Below, in pieces: positions 1 to 10,007 of a stretch of 64,000 nt of DNA. The position numbers and the translations under genes are program-made. Source of the DNA: Tillus elongatus (taxonomy: Eukaryota > Arthropoda > Insecta > Coleoptera > Cleridae); assembly GCA_964006375.1 (NCBI GenBank), contig OZ023269.1:132238047-132302046 (forward strand), read 5' to 3'. The notes beneath the pieces are model-generated. The model was not told the DNA's origin. It was given only the letters and a program-made list of their open reading frames with translations, and did not search any database. The stretch's first letter is position 1; every line of letters begins with the position of its first letter.

Positions 1-193
1 CAGTTCTCAACATCTATAAGGTTATATGTGATGGTACTACACTGGGTTGACTCCGAGTCGCTGGTTAATTGATAGACAGCTACTAATAACCCAAGTGGCC
101 ACTCCTGGCGGTTAGATCAAATATTGAGCGTAGAATATTCCCAGTCCTCAGCATCTATAAGGTTATATGATAATGGTACTTACCCTGGGTCGA
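1..193. repeat. Imperfect direct repeat pair of about 50 bp
   Basis: Two copies of a roughly 50-bp segment lie at 1-51 and 141-193. They share the core CATCTATAAGGTTATATG and the downstream TGGTAC and GGGT(T/C)GAC words, about 140 bp apart. No coding sequence is associated. It could be the left part of a tandem repeat running off the window, or two copies of a short interspersed repeat. Function unknown. Confidence 0.6.
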
Positions 194-1060
194 CAGCAAG
201 TTTCTACCATCTTTAAATAAACATGTTTATGTTCTGATTGTTTTCAGAGCGGTCTAAATAAAGGCCTAAAAGAAGAATTCCTTTATTTATTTGGTCTACC
301 CTGTAGAGCGGTGAGGTTATTTCATTTGCTAGTCTTCAAGAGACATTTATTTTTCCATTCAAAAATCTGACGTTTGCCATGTCCTTGGTTATAAGATGTC
401 CTAAATGAAGTGTATGCAGTAACTTAATACGGAATCCTTGAACCGATTTTAGAAGCGATTCCAAACACAGTTATTGCTATCCAAGTTTTCTACACTGTTG
501 ATTCAGTTTCAAATAACAAAAATCCATAAACAAAGAAAAAACTCCGGAAGGCATCGCATAGAAGCCGATTTGTTTCCTAGTTCAGTCGGAAGGATATGAT
601 GAAAAATCAATGCTAAATTCTATTTTCAAGTATTTCAGTATTTGATACACTTCATTTGATTCAATATTAAAACTTAGGGAAAGGAAATGGCATCTAGTTG
701 CCTTAGGGATATTTTTTACATGGTTGTTGATTGAGATATTGCTCCGTTGCAAGTTTCAAGGCCCTGTCTAAAAGGCTTCGTTATTTCGTTAGTCTGAAAT
801 GTAAAAATAAGGAACGAAAATAACAAATGTCAATAAAATTTTCTGAATGTACTCTTTGCTGGAATTTATATTTCACTCGATTTGTTATTTATTTTAAAAG
901 CTACATTGAAATTGCTTTCAATGCAATGAAAAGCAATTTTTATGGCTTTGGAAGCCAGCATTCAATTGAATGTTTTTGTATAATTTCCAACGTAATTTAA
1001 TTGAATGTTTATACAATTTTTCAGCAGAATGTACGAAGCTTATGAAATAGCACGTTTAAC
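194..1060. other. A+T-rich stretch without recognised genes
   Basis: No ORF of note, no splice-flanked coding segment and no recognisable transposon was found. A small self-complementary cluster of CAATTGAA/TTCAATTG words lies near 905-1020. It may be intron or upstream sequence of the + strand gene. Confidence 0.5.
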
Positions 1061-1061
1061 T

Positions 1062-1400
1062 AAGAGCCTCGGTGGTTCAGGGGCAAGAATGTGTGCCTCT
1101 GAAACGAAGGGTACTGGGTTCGATCCCAGGGTTCTCCTTTCACTTTTTCAGTACAAACTGTAACATTAACATCAACCGAGATTCTGGCATTGTATTTAAG
1201 CAAGTTGAATGTCTGCACGTTCCGCCATTCGGAGGGGGCGTAAAGCCGTCGGTCCCGTGTCCATGCGATGTTGGGCACGTTAAAGATTCTTACCCTCCTG
1301 GGGTTCGGCAAAATTTCCAGGATAGTAAGGTGAAACTGCTCCCTGGCGTCGGTGATTTGCCATAGTCGGGGAAATAGGCCGAAGTTAAAGGAATAAAACA
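1062..1400 (+). mobile_element. tRNA-derived SINE
   Basis: A tRNA-like head begins near 1064. It has a good RNA polymerase III A box (TGGTTCAGGGG, near 1072-1082) and a perfect B box (GGTTCGATCCC, 1117-1127). The tRNA-like part is followed by about 250 bp of unrelated, G+C-richer body (the central words AAAGCCGTCGGTCCCGTGT and GGGCACGTTAAAGA near 1240-1290), then an A-rich end with AAAACAGAAAAAAAC near 1392-1408. The acceptor stem pairs poorly, so this is not a functional tRNA gene. The CCGTCGGTCCCGTGT...CACGTTAAAGA body resembles a domain widely shared among invertebrate SINEs; that resemblance is from memory. Ends and target-site duplication were not resolved. Confidence 0.75.
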
Positions 1401-3525
1401 GAAAAAAACTTTTTAAAACTTCACCTTCAAATTAAATTACATTGTTCTTTTAAATGACAAGCTGCACTTAATTTTCTTTTGCCATTACTTTGCTGCTACG
1501 ACAATTTAATCTTCTTAAATAGGATGGCAACTTTTAGCCAATTTTCGTAGACAACATTTTCGAAATCATTTCTTTAAGCCTTCTAAAACTTTTTGGAATG
1601 AGCGTAAACTAAATCAAACCACATAAATATTAATGTAAAATTTAATTATCCGGTCAATGAAGATAGCGATATGAAATTAATTACACAAAATTCAATAACC
1701 TCGTGAAATTTAAAGGTAAAAGTAACGTTTTGAACCAATGGTTTTGAACATTTTATAAGTGACCTTAGTACCAGTGATTGCTTTATTACTAGTATTTTCA
1801 TCTAGTGAAAACTAATATTTTTGATTAAATATTAGTTTTCTTCCTGGAAGTGGCATAAAAATTCCAACATTTTGAGGTCATCTATAAAATACGCAGAATG
1901 AAATACGATTATAAATATTTGTCACCCTTAAAAGTAATAAAGGTCAGTCAATATGTCAGTGTCATAAAGCGAAATTAGTTCCGTTCGATAGAATTTATAT
2001 TGGGATATGTGGGGGAAACATTTACCCACATCAAATATCATGGGGTGCGATTGCAATATCTAGCCAACCAGTCAACCCAGCAATACATTATTGTAGGACT
2101 GTAGTTATGCAACCCATCAAACAGCAATCTCAACGTGTAAATAGCTGACATAGTTGGCTAATGCCTAAAGCGACTAATACACTACTAGGAGAGATTGGAA
2201 ATGCATTCAATTAACGGTTATAAGCTAGGTGATATTGGGGCAGCCATATAACCAGATAATAGTATCGGCCAGTAATGACTTAATTAAATTTCGAGAGGTC
2301 AGACATTAGCTAAAAATTACACAAAAAGAAATCTACACGTATAATCCAAAAAGTATCAAAGTTCTATCTTCTTCAATAAAACCGGGAATAAAGTAGTAAT
2401 GTCGTAAAGTACCTACAACGATGAAAATAATTACTAGAAAATAACATTATCAAACGCAAATCTCTCAGTAAGAATTCTATCGCGGAGAGGAAGATATCAA
2501 TATACAAAATTATATGACACAAAAAAGATATATCCAGATTATTTGAGCAATTTCCAGAGAAATTGTTGTAAAATCATTGAAAAAAACTTACAGGAAAGAT
2601 TCCTTGTGTAAACGAAATAATTGCGCGAAATTTAAAATAAACAGTTTGGTGTAAAAATGAAAAAAATAATTATTGAATGTAATAGCGGCATATTATAAAT
2701 CGCAGCGCAGTGGGTTACCATTTCAAAAAAAGTAATGCGAGAAAATCTAACAATATGCGTGTACAAAGTCATATAGCAAAAATTCTGTTACTCATTGTGA
2801 AAAACAAGAATACGAAGCAAAATTGATTATGTAGGTATTACATGTACTGAAGAACCGTTTGGATTTGACCCGGCCTAGGAACACAGCAGCAAAGGCGTAG
2901 ATATGTTTTTTTATGGAAGGATATTCTGAAAATACAAAAGTTAAAAAATTAACAGTCAAAGGCTTAAAAAGGTATTGAATAAAAACAAATGAACAAACAA
3001 TTGCGGAAATAGTAAAGAAAAAAAAATCTAATATAACCCACATAACAAAATAAAGACAATTACTCGAAATCAGAGTAATACCGAGGTTCTCTTTTTTTGT
3101 TGGGCAGATGCCTTCAAAACCTTTCCTTCATTTATAGGATTGCTCTGATGCGCATATACAAAAAGGCTAGTCCATCTAACATATGTTGTCCCATTGTTAG
3201 CTGAGTCTTATTTTCAACGTTCTCAACGCGGAAAAACACTTTTCTGGAGATGCTACGCAGACAGGAAAAACTGCAGAAATTCTGGGTGCGAGATGTATAC
3301 TTCTTTCAGATCATTTGAGCTTTTCTACAACCCCATCAAGCACCTAGGGAGCAGTTGTTCTATTTTCCATCCCACAAAATTAGCTGTAAATTCAAATCCA
3401 AGGTTACTCACAAGAAATCTGGACTCTTGCTCTTATTTTCATTTTCCAGCAAATATTTTGGCACATTTTCTTTTACTGATAAAATCTCGTCGTCATTTTT
3501 GTGTATTATAACTGCAACAATGATA
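1401..3525. other. Unannotated A+T-rich stretch
   Basis: Only short A+T-rich ORFs are present, with no recognisable domain, splice-flanked exon or transposon protein. An inverted ATATTAGTTTTC-type palindrome lies near 1806-1842. It may hold decayed repeats, but nothing here can be named. Confidence 0.5.
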
Positions 3526-3905
3526 TTTTGTGACGAGGCCTTGGCTTGCAGACCGTTTTCTCCGTGACACAGATTGGCGGTTACATAGACGGATCTCGGG
3601 CGCCAGATTTTATATGGTTTACTCCCTGTTGAGAGAGTCTGCGACCTCTGCACGAAACTCTGACCGATTTAACGATCAGAGTACCAGGGTAACTCTGTGG
3701 GAGGGGTTCGGTCGCCATTAGGTGATACGGGCTAAATTTAGTGACCCCCGAGTGAGCGGGCTTTAATGGCTGACTCGGCGTGATCCGACCACTTCTGTCT
3801 TATCGAAAGATGTAGCAGATTTTGTAAGGATGGGTTAAGGGGTTAGATACGAATTAATTGAGGTTCTTTATTTATCCAACCCTATATTTTAGAACAGAAA
3901 CTATT
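3526..3905. other. Unexplained G+C-richer segment upstream of an (AT)n tract
   Basis: About 380 bp stand out from the A+T-rich surroundings, for example the words GTGACCCCCGAGTGAGCGGG near 3740 and CGGATCTCGGGCGCCAG near 3590. No convincing protein was found in either direction. The segment runs straight into the (AT)n tract at 3909 and may be the edge of an unidentified interspersed repeat that continues to about 4340. Confidence 0.4.
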
Positions 3906-3906
3906 T

Positions 3907-3908
<2 letters not shown>

Positions 3909-3996
<88 letters not shown>
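3909..3996. repeat. (AT)n microsatellite, about 86 bp
   Basis: Pure TA dinucleotide run. It is bracketed by a direct repeat of ACTATTTACAAT (3899-3910 and 4008-4019), as if the tract expanded inside, or was inserted into, a duplicated word. Confidence 0.95.
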
Positions 3997-4000
<4 letters not shown>

Positions 4001-4341
4001 CAAAATACTATTTACAATCTATGTACAATTGAAGCGTGTGGGTCATAACGATAGCCAGAACACGGCTCTCTATAAAGCGACAATGGTTAGTGTTGGATGA
4101 AGCATACGGAGTCAGAAAGGTATATACGGTACCGGCGGTGTTTACTAAATCAAGCGGCAAACGGCAGGACGCAAACATCTTGATTACTTTAGCGAGCCAA
4201 AATAACACAAGAGTACAATGTATGGGGAGGAAAGCCTGGAGCCAGCCAAAGTGCACAGGGTTAATTGGAAATGTTCGTGCTACTTGTAGTGACCTAGACA
4301 GGCTGTGAATCCTCAGCGTCCCTATCGGGATCAATCCAAGA

Positions 4342-4343
<2 letters not shown>

Positions 4344-4403
<60 letters not shown>
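4344..4403. repeat. (AT)n microsatellite, about 60 bp
   Basis: Pure AT run. The 340 bp between this tract and the one at 3909 is moderately G+C-rich, carries no recognisable protein and may belong to the same unidentified repeat. Confidence 0.95.
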
Positions 4404-4405
<2 letters not shown>

Positions 4406-5392
4406 CTGTCAGTATATTTTGATGCCAACGGTCTACTGCAGCTCGGCGTGTACCATTACTTTTGGACCATTTGTAGACATAATGGCAATGATATAGTTAA
4501 CAAGATATTTTTTTCGTTTATTTTTTACACTTTTTGTATTGCGTATTAAATAGCTTTATTTCTTGTAAAAAAAGTTATATTCTCTTACCAAAATTTACTA
4601 CCGAAATAAACTTCCTGCCTCAAAACATTTTGTTATCCCAGTAAGTCACTATTTTGTGTAAAAAAAGACATATTTGGACACAATACCTTAAGTTTGTCCG
4701 TCGCGTCTCTCTTTAAAAAAAAAATCTTGGTAAAACATGAGACGAGACGCGTTTTCAAGGCATGAATAAGGGCAAGTCAAAAAATTGAGGTTATGTAATG
4801 TAACTTATCATAAATTCTGTTGGTGAAGTAAATCGATACACACAGTCGGATTCTTACATATTTATGAAGTAGAAGCACTACGAGCACGAGCTACTGGGCC
4901 TGGTCAACGACATTTCGTTTCGGTCTTTTAGTAATAAACTGTCGACCTATTTCGTGTACAGTTTAGATTTAGACTGTTTCTTAATTCCTGAAATAAAATA
5001 GCAGGGTACGAAGAACAACCACAACAATTAATCACTGACCTTTTAATTATACTAAAAGAGATAGACACGAAATCTGGTAGTTGAATCCTTAAATGTCGGC
5101 GTATCAAGGCAAACAAAGATAAGCGTCTAAATACGAGAATATATTATCCAAGATTTAGCATTTCTTAAATATGTAATTAGGAATCATAGATAAAATAAGA
5201 CATGTCGCCAATTCTTTTAGACATACAAGAATACTACTACGCTACATATAAAATCAAATTAAATGCCTTTAAATCCGAATACATATATCTGTTTTGATTA
5301 AAAAAATATATATATTATACCAAATTTTTTGCACCGCTAAAAATATCACAACAGCAAATCCGACTAAGTATAACAGATCATGTGAAATATCT
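4404..5392. other. Unannotated A+T-rich stretch
   Basis: No gene, RNA or element was recognised between the microsatellite and the target-site duplication of the LINE at 5406. Confidence 0.5.
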
Positions 5393-5485
5393 CGGCGCGC
5401 ACCTTTTTTTTCCCTCAGGGCTCGTTCGCGGCCTTGCCGCCCCGATAGCACCGCAACCCTTGGTTGATTGTGCATGCCCTTAGTC

Positions 5486-6646
5486 TTACTCCACCCATTC
5501 CAAGATCACTGTGCCTTGAACTAGTCTGCACAGCGATTGGTAGGGTGAAGTTTTATATTGCTCTGTCTCCGGTCTAGAGTGACCGTAGATCAGTTGTCTT
5601 TTCCGGTCCAGAGCTATACACTCACACAAGATGTGCTGGGCTGATTCCTCCCCCTCGCCGCAGAGTCTGCATGCGAGGTCCCCTTCGAACCGCCCCATTT
5701 TATGCAGGTGTTTCTTGACGGCCATGTGTCCCGTCAAGAGACCTGTTGTGTTTCTGAGCTGTCCTCTGCTAAGGTTTAGCAGCTCCACAGCTCTCTTTGA
5801 ACTGGGTCCGTCAATTATTGACTTCCCATGTCTGAGCCCTGGACAGTCCGCCCAGTACACCTTGTGTTGGTTTCTGACCCAGGATTTAATGGCTCCCCTG
5901 GCAGTGCTCTTTGACACGCCCAGGGCAGGTTCTGGTCCCATAAATGGTTCTGCTGACCCTCTCTTCGCGAGACTGTAAGCTTCTTCATTGCCTTTAACCC
6001 CCGAGTGACCCGGCACCCAGATGAGGGTCACCTCATTCTGCCCAGCCAGGTCGCTCGTCTCGTCTCGGCACTCACTCACCAGCCAGGAATTTACCCGTGG
6101 GCTACTTAGTGCCTTAAGGGCTGCCTGGCTGGCTGTGGCTATGAGGATCCGCTTGTTGGTGTAGCCCCTCCTCTTGTTCTCCCGCACACAGTGCAGGATG
6201 GCGTACATCTCGGCCTGAAACACCGTTGCATGGGCTCCGAGGGAAATACTATGACTTACCCTCGGTCCTTCCGAGTAAACACCTGCCCCCGTCCCACGCT
6301 CCCCGCCAGATCCGTCCGTGAACCAGACGAGCGCGTCCCGTGGCATGCCCGGCGTCTCCTCCCGCCATGCCTCGCGATCAGGGATTTCCACTGTAAAGTT
6401 GTTTTCCCTGCACATTCGCGGGCTCGCGAAGTCTGACCTCATTTCAAGCATGGGCTTCTTCACGATCTCCTGAATTTTGCAGTGGCCCCTGAAGCCTGGG
6501 TTGATCTTCAGTCTACCATTGCAGGCTAGTCTGTATAGTCCTAGCCTGGCCTCTCCCATAATAACTAAGTGTAGGGGGGTAGATCCAGCAACACCTCCAT
6601 GGCGGCTGTTGGGGTTGAAGACATGGCCCCTGTGATGCCTAGGCAA
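5486..6646 (-). pseudogene. LINE A RNase H domain and C-terminal zinc knuckle, catalytically decayed
   Basis: This 386-residue frame carries the RNase H landmarks WFTDGSGGERGTGAGVY (first Asp), FQAEMYAIL (Glu), then TASQAAL where families normally have SDSQAAL, and WVPGHSGVKGNEEAYSLAK where the last catalytic Asp is normally in NEEAD. Two of the four metal-binding acids therefore appear lost (Asp to Ala and Asp to Tyr). The C-terminal CRLCGEGEESAQHILCEC is the Cys/His cluster seen at the end of I/R1/LOA-type ORF2 proteins. The first roughly 50 residues overlap RT-thumb sequence read in another frame, so the apparent start is not real. Confidence 0.88.
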
Positions 6647-7084
6647 GCCATCCTTTGGATCTTGCCTAGTTTTTGTTTGGCACTGGATTGTGTCACCTTA
6701 GGCCACCAGACCAGTGCCGCATATGTTAACGATGGTCTGACCACCCTTGTGTACAGCCAGTGGGCCATACTAGGTCTTAGTCCCCACGTTTTTCCATATA
6801 GCCGCCTAGTGACGGCTAAGGTCATGACTGCCTTACGCAGTATTTTTCCAATGTGACCATTTCAGGTTAGCTTAGAGTCCAATACGACCCCAAGATATTT
6901 TACCTCCCTGGCCATTGGAACGCTCCTACCGTATAGAGTGAGAGTTCTGTGGCTTTCACACTTCCTCCTCCTCGTAAACGGCACGACGGTTGCTTTCTCG
7001 GGGCTCACCCCGAGCCCTTGATCAACCGTCCACCCTTCCACCACTTTCAGTGCAGTCTGCATACGCTCCCACACTGCCTGTGTG
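6565..7084 (-). pseudogene. LINE A reverse transcriptase C-terminal part
   Basis: Two in-frame pieces separated by a stop. The first (7084 down to 6862) includes LGVSPEKATVVPFTRRRK and VKYLGVVLDSKLT, the palm end and primer-grip region of LINE RTs. The second (6825 down to 6565) includes LYTRVVRPSLTYAALVWWP, the thumb region. Residues encoded right of 7085 are flanking DNA, because the target-site duplication falls there. Confidence 0.85.
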
Positions 7085-7267
7085 CGGCGCGCACCTTGGT
7101 CAAAGGTTAAATTTGCAGACACATCCACGCAATAGAAAGATAGGCTTTTTCCGCAATCGTAACTTATACCGCACCCACATCAAGAGAAACGTAAGTTTTA
7201 TAAACAATTTAATATACATAGCAGTACTCCGATCAGTAATGACCTATATGGATGCCACGTTTTGGGA

Positions 7268-7560
7268 GGGCTGGCTACCATAGCCGTATTACTTTACAGG
7301 TTTTCGCTACAATTAGTATGCCGTACTGAAGAGCTCTAATTAGAGCGAAACCGGTCTACGGTTCTAATTGTGGCGAGAATACATCTAGCCTTACATAATT
7401 TATCTTATATTAGGGTAGAAATGGGCCAGGGCTGACAATTTACTAAATTGTTGGTTGTATACAGTCTCTATTTTTTAACACTTTGTGTTATTTGGAGCTG
7501 GCGTGACAACATACTACTTGGTTCCGCAACTAGGTGGCAGCACGTTACTTCGTGTCTTTC
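7268..7560 (+). repeat. Copy 1 of a hammerhead-bearing dispersed repeat
   Basis: Two blocks are shared with 62118-62400. Block 1 (7268-7396) starts GGCTGGCTACCATAGCC, contains the hammerhead and ends near CATCTAGCCTTACAT. Block 2 (7493-7550) starts TGGAGCTGGCGTGACAAC and continues through ACATACTACTTGGTTCCGCA. In the other copy block 2 precedes block 1, so the two loci look like circular permutations of one unit, as expected for elements that pass through head-to-tail or circular intermediates. No protein is encoded. Confidence 0.7.
7305..7375 (+). ncRNA. Type I hammerhead ribozyme (predicted)
   Basis: All hammerhead parts appear in order. Stem I distal 5' strand CGCTACAATTAG is at 7305-7316; the internal-loop bases TATG follow; proximal CCGTA is at 7321-7325. 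Core CTGAAGA is 7326-7332 and stem II GCTCT-AATT-AGAGC is 7333-7346. Core GAA is 7347-7349, stem III is the tiny palindrome ACCGGT at 7350-7355, and the cleavage-site base is C7356. Proximal TACGG (7357-7361) then pairs with CCGTA, and CTAATTGTGGCG (7364-7375) pairs over all 12 positions with the distal strand. This matches CUGANGA / GAA / A...U-H with nothing missing. A decayed copy with compensatory changes lies at 62299. Self-cleavage would be after C7356. Activity is inferred. Confidence 0.78.
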
Positions 7561-8427
7561 CACTCACTTAGTGATTACTTTATTACCACTGGTGACGTTC
7601 ACCTGACCAGCTGAGTTTTAGCACTCATGTGTTGGCTGTTAACAATTCTGCTGTTGTAAATGTTATGAACGCAGAAGCAACAGTTATTCTATTGTCTAAG
7701 GATAAACCATGAACACATTCGTGACCTCAAGCGGTATTTTGACATTTTTGGCTGTCATTTTAAAATTGCGCGCTATTAGTTTGTAATTATAACCCTACAT
7801 CTAAATCAAAGCAACCTTTTAAAAAGTTTTAAAATCGAAAATGAATAATGCAAATGACGATAACTTAAAAACCTCATTGTAATGGAATTAGCTGATCTTA
7901 ATCCTACAATTTAGCTCTCATATCAATGTAATAGGACAGTCGATAGAAAATGTAGCCTAGTCAATGAATATTGTTCCGCCTGAGAGACATGAGGATGACG
8001 ATTATTATATTATGGTTTATGGTATGGTATTACAAGGATGTAATATCAAATTGCACACCACATGATTTTAATAACCATTTAAGAATGTCTCAAACAACTT
8101 TTCATTAATCGATAATTACAGAATACCTGCGAAAATAAACAAATTCAGAACAGTGTGTGGCTACTTAACTACATGCTCCATAATTATGTTGTGAGTCGGC
8201 GAAAATTAATTAAATTCACCGGGATAGGTGAATGCATAAGTTGACCCAATTATTTAAATGTTAGCACTTGGCACCTTGGTGAACGCAGCCATGTGAAGAT
8301 CATTCTTAATTTGCTGGTAGGTTTTATAGTTTAATTTTGGTGGTATCTGAAGAAGCTGCCATCTAAGCAAAACTAGTTATACAGTCCAATAAATGTGTGA
8401 AAGGTTTCTTAATTGATTTTTTGGGCG
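7561..8427. other. Unannotated A+T-rich stretch
   Basis: No coding or element structure recognised. It may be intron of the + strand gene whose exons start at 8697. Confidence 0.45.
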
Positions 8428-8618
8428 ATCCTTAAGTAGACAAGTCCCGTCCATGCATCGAGAGAGCCGCATTGCCGGACGGTGCTTATGGCTCTAGGGT
8501 CCTGCCTGACCTAACCTGCCCTGTAGGTCAGTTCAGGCAGGCCCCTAGAGCAATAAGCACCGTCTGGCAATGTTGCTCTCGCAATGCATGAAATGATGGG
8601 ACCCGACTACTTAAGGAT
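8428..8618. mobile_element. Foldback (MITE-like) element with about 80-bp arms
   Basis: The segment begins ATCCTTAAGTAG and ends CTACTTAAGGAT. The arms are near-complementary along their whole length (for example GCCGGACGGTGCTTAT against ATAAGCACCGTCTGGC, and the gctctagg/cctagagc words), leaving a loop near 8510-8530. No protein is encoded. A transcript would form one long imperfect hairpin, so it could feed small-RNA pathways. The target duplication is unclear. It sits about 80 bp upstream of an exon. Confidence 0.8.
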
Positions 8619-8696
8619 GACCATTTTTTATTTATTTGCTTTTTTCCAGGACTGTTTATGTAGTCAAATTAAAATGTACAAAATTAAAAATTTCAG

Positions 8697-8970
8697 AACA
8701 GAGGCTGGGGAAGTGATCAAGTAGCTCCAGATAGGATGTCAGATCTTTACAATAAACAAATTGAATTGTGGGATCAAGTTTCTAGAAGAAGTTCTCTTTC
8801 TGCATTATCGTTAGCATCAATGACTCACAAGAACTATACGAAAGAAGACAAGGACGAAGATAATACAAAAAAGAGTTCTCCTTCTAAATCACATAGGAAT
8901 GCAGAAAATTCTGCCAGAATGATGAAGGAAATGTTCCGACATCATCTAGAGCGAACTATTGGTGGTCCAG
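8697..8970 (+). CDS. Internal exon of an unidentified Ser/Lys-rich protein (exon a)
   Basis: The exon is preceded by a TTTCAG acceptor and followed by CAG|GTAACA. It reads NRGWGSDQVAPDRMSDLYN, then a Ser- and Lys-rich polar tract containing SRRSSLSALSLASM and KKSSPSKS, and ends in the GG of HHLERTIGGPG with one leftover base. The base completes a GAT codon with the next exon, so the junction is in phase. All the later introns of this gene are also phase 1, which supports the model. The protein is low-complexity, highly charged and probably disordered. I do not recognise the family. Upstream exons were not found within 1-8696. Confidence 0.72.
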
Positions 8971-9131
8971 GTAACAATTTCCACAATTTAAGCGTCAAAA
9001 CAAATACCTCATCTACTGGGTACAAAATAAAAGTTTACAAACCTATTGAATGTCTTCCATTATGGATTAATTAATTTACATACTATTTAAATTGATAGAA
9101 AATCTGTTTTAGTCCATAATTTTTGTTATAG

Positions 9132-9305
9132 ATTTTGATGGTTTGATATTGTCTCCAACAAGAGATAAGCTGGAACCAACAATACCTAGAAAAGATGGCG
9201 ATTCTAGGAGCTCACAAAAAAATAGTCCAAAGAAAAGTTCTCCAATGAAATCATCATCCCTTAAACGAAATAATCAAAAAGCTAATAAAAGTGGTCCTAG
9301 AAGCG
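9132..9305 (+). CDS. Exon b of the unidentified Ser/Lys-rich protein
   Basis: Acceptor TTATAG, donor GCG|GTAAGT. Joined to exon a it reads DFDGLILSPTRDKLEPTIPR followed by a run of SSxKK-type repeats (KNSPKKSSPMKSSSLKRNN) ending SGPRSG. Basic, Ser/Pro-directed phosphorylation-like sites (SPT, SPK, SPM) recur. This is consistent with a disordered, cytoskeleton- or nucleic-acid-associated protein, but no function can be claimed. Confidence 0.72.
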
Positions 9306-9561
9306 GTAAGTCATTCATATTTCATCTATTAAACCATAATTTAAAGGCTTTGTATTATGTTTTATATAATTCTTCTAAAAAGCTGTGTTTAAAACGTGTT
9401 TACCAATTAGAAAAATTATGGGATTAGATAACTATGTTAGACAATATACATATATTAATTAATTATTATTTCTGGTATAGGTGATCTAAAGGTACACAGA
9501 GCAGCAGTAGATTCTTGACATTAAAATATTGTGATTTACCCAAACTTAGCTTAGTCCAAAA

Positions 9562-9742
9562 TGAGTGAAATTTGAAACCTGTGATGGGCACTGATAGGTA
9601 CAATTTGGAGAACCCATTTCATCACAATAGAGTTTTTAGACCTGACTGTTTATTCGTCTGTCTGATGACGCTTTGTTAGCGAAACGATTGTCAGGTCTAA
9701 AAACTTTATTGTTATGAATTGGGTTGTGCAAATTGTACTTAA
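9562..9742. mobile_element. Short foldback Penelope-terminus element (copy 1)
   Basis: Flanked by an exact 12-bp duplication CTTAGTCCAAAA (9550-9561 and 9743-9754). The insert starts with the terminal sequence shared by all copies here (AACCTGTGATGGGCACTGAT, then GGAGAACCC and ATCACAA). It is largely an inverted repeat: AGTTTTTAGACCTGAC at 9631 against GTCAGGTCTAAAAACT at 9690. A degenerate hammerhead-like core lies in the loop-side half. It encodes no protein, so movement would depend on a Penelope-like element in trans. Confidence 0.75.
9659..9695 (+). ncRNA. Degenerate hammerhead-like motif
   Basis: CTGATGA at 9662-9668, one extra base, then a shortened stem II (GCT...AGC), GAAAC at 9681-9685 and the near-palindromic ACGATTGT stem III before a C. 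Relative to the other copies, stem II has lost several bases and proximal stem I (CCT/AGG) is broken. It is best read as a decayed copy, probably inactive. Confidence 0.45.
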
Positions 9743-9879
9743 CTTAGTCCAAAAGTCAAAATTGTAACAGATGCAGAGTGTTAAATTGCATTTCGATTTT
9801 CTTTGATATTTAGAAAAGTATTTGACTTATCTTGCAAATAGGTACAGATGAGTTTTTCGCAATGATAAAAATTAATTAA

Positions 9880-9958
9880 TTTCCCGTTTGGCTCTAACGG
9901 TTAGAGGACACTGCTTGTTGTACCCTTCAAGTTTTAAAAATACTCAAACTGTTTACAG
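9880..9958 (+). other. Possible tRNA-derived fragment, interrupted
   Basis: GGCTCTAACGGTTAGAGGAC near 9890-9909 resembles a tRNA D-arm / A box. The expected B box is absent or decayed before the Penelope-type insertion at 9959. Weak support. Confidence 0.25.
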
Positions 9959-10007
9959 CAAGTACACTTGGAGAACACCCAAATCACCACAACAGATATT
10001 TCAGAGA

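Larger units (their letters stand above)
5406..7084 (-). mobile_element. 5'-truncated non-LTR retrotransposon with RNase H (LINE A)
   Basis: Read on the minus strand, this copy holds the end of a reverse transcriptase, then RNase H, a CCHC-like knuckle and a short 3' UTR ending in poly(A) (seen as poly(T) from 5404). It is flanked by an exact 13-bp target-site duplication CGGCGCGCACCTT (5393-5405 and 7085-7097), which fixes both ends. The copy starts just after the catalytic RT block, so the endonuclease and the FADD/YADD box are absent, as expected from 5' truncation. Stops and a frameshift near 6600 make it a pseudogene. RNase H plus a cysteine knuckle suits the I/LOA/R1-type superfamily. 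Two more 3' tips of the same family lie at 33024 and 63629. Confidence 0.9.

Noticed and set aside
1062..1135. Functional tRNA gene
   Set aside because: Pol III boxes are good but the acceptor stem pairs poorly and a SINE body follows directly.
4008..4334. Overlapping open frames on both strands near 4.0-4.3 kb
   Set aside because: No recognisable domain, no splice context, located between two AT tracts.
5631..5978. Plus-strand 115-codon ORF across LINE A
   Set aside because: Antisense shadow of the RNase H frame; no domain.
8350..8365. Another CTGAAGA hammerhead core
   Set aside because: No GAAA, stem II or stem III follows; chance heptamer.
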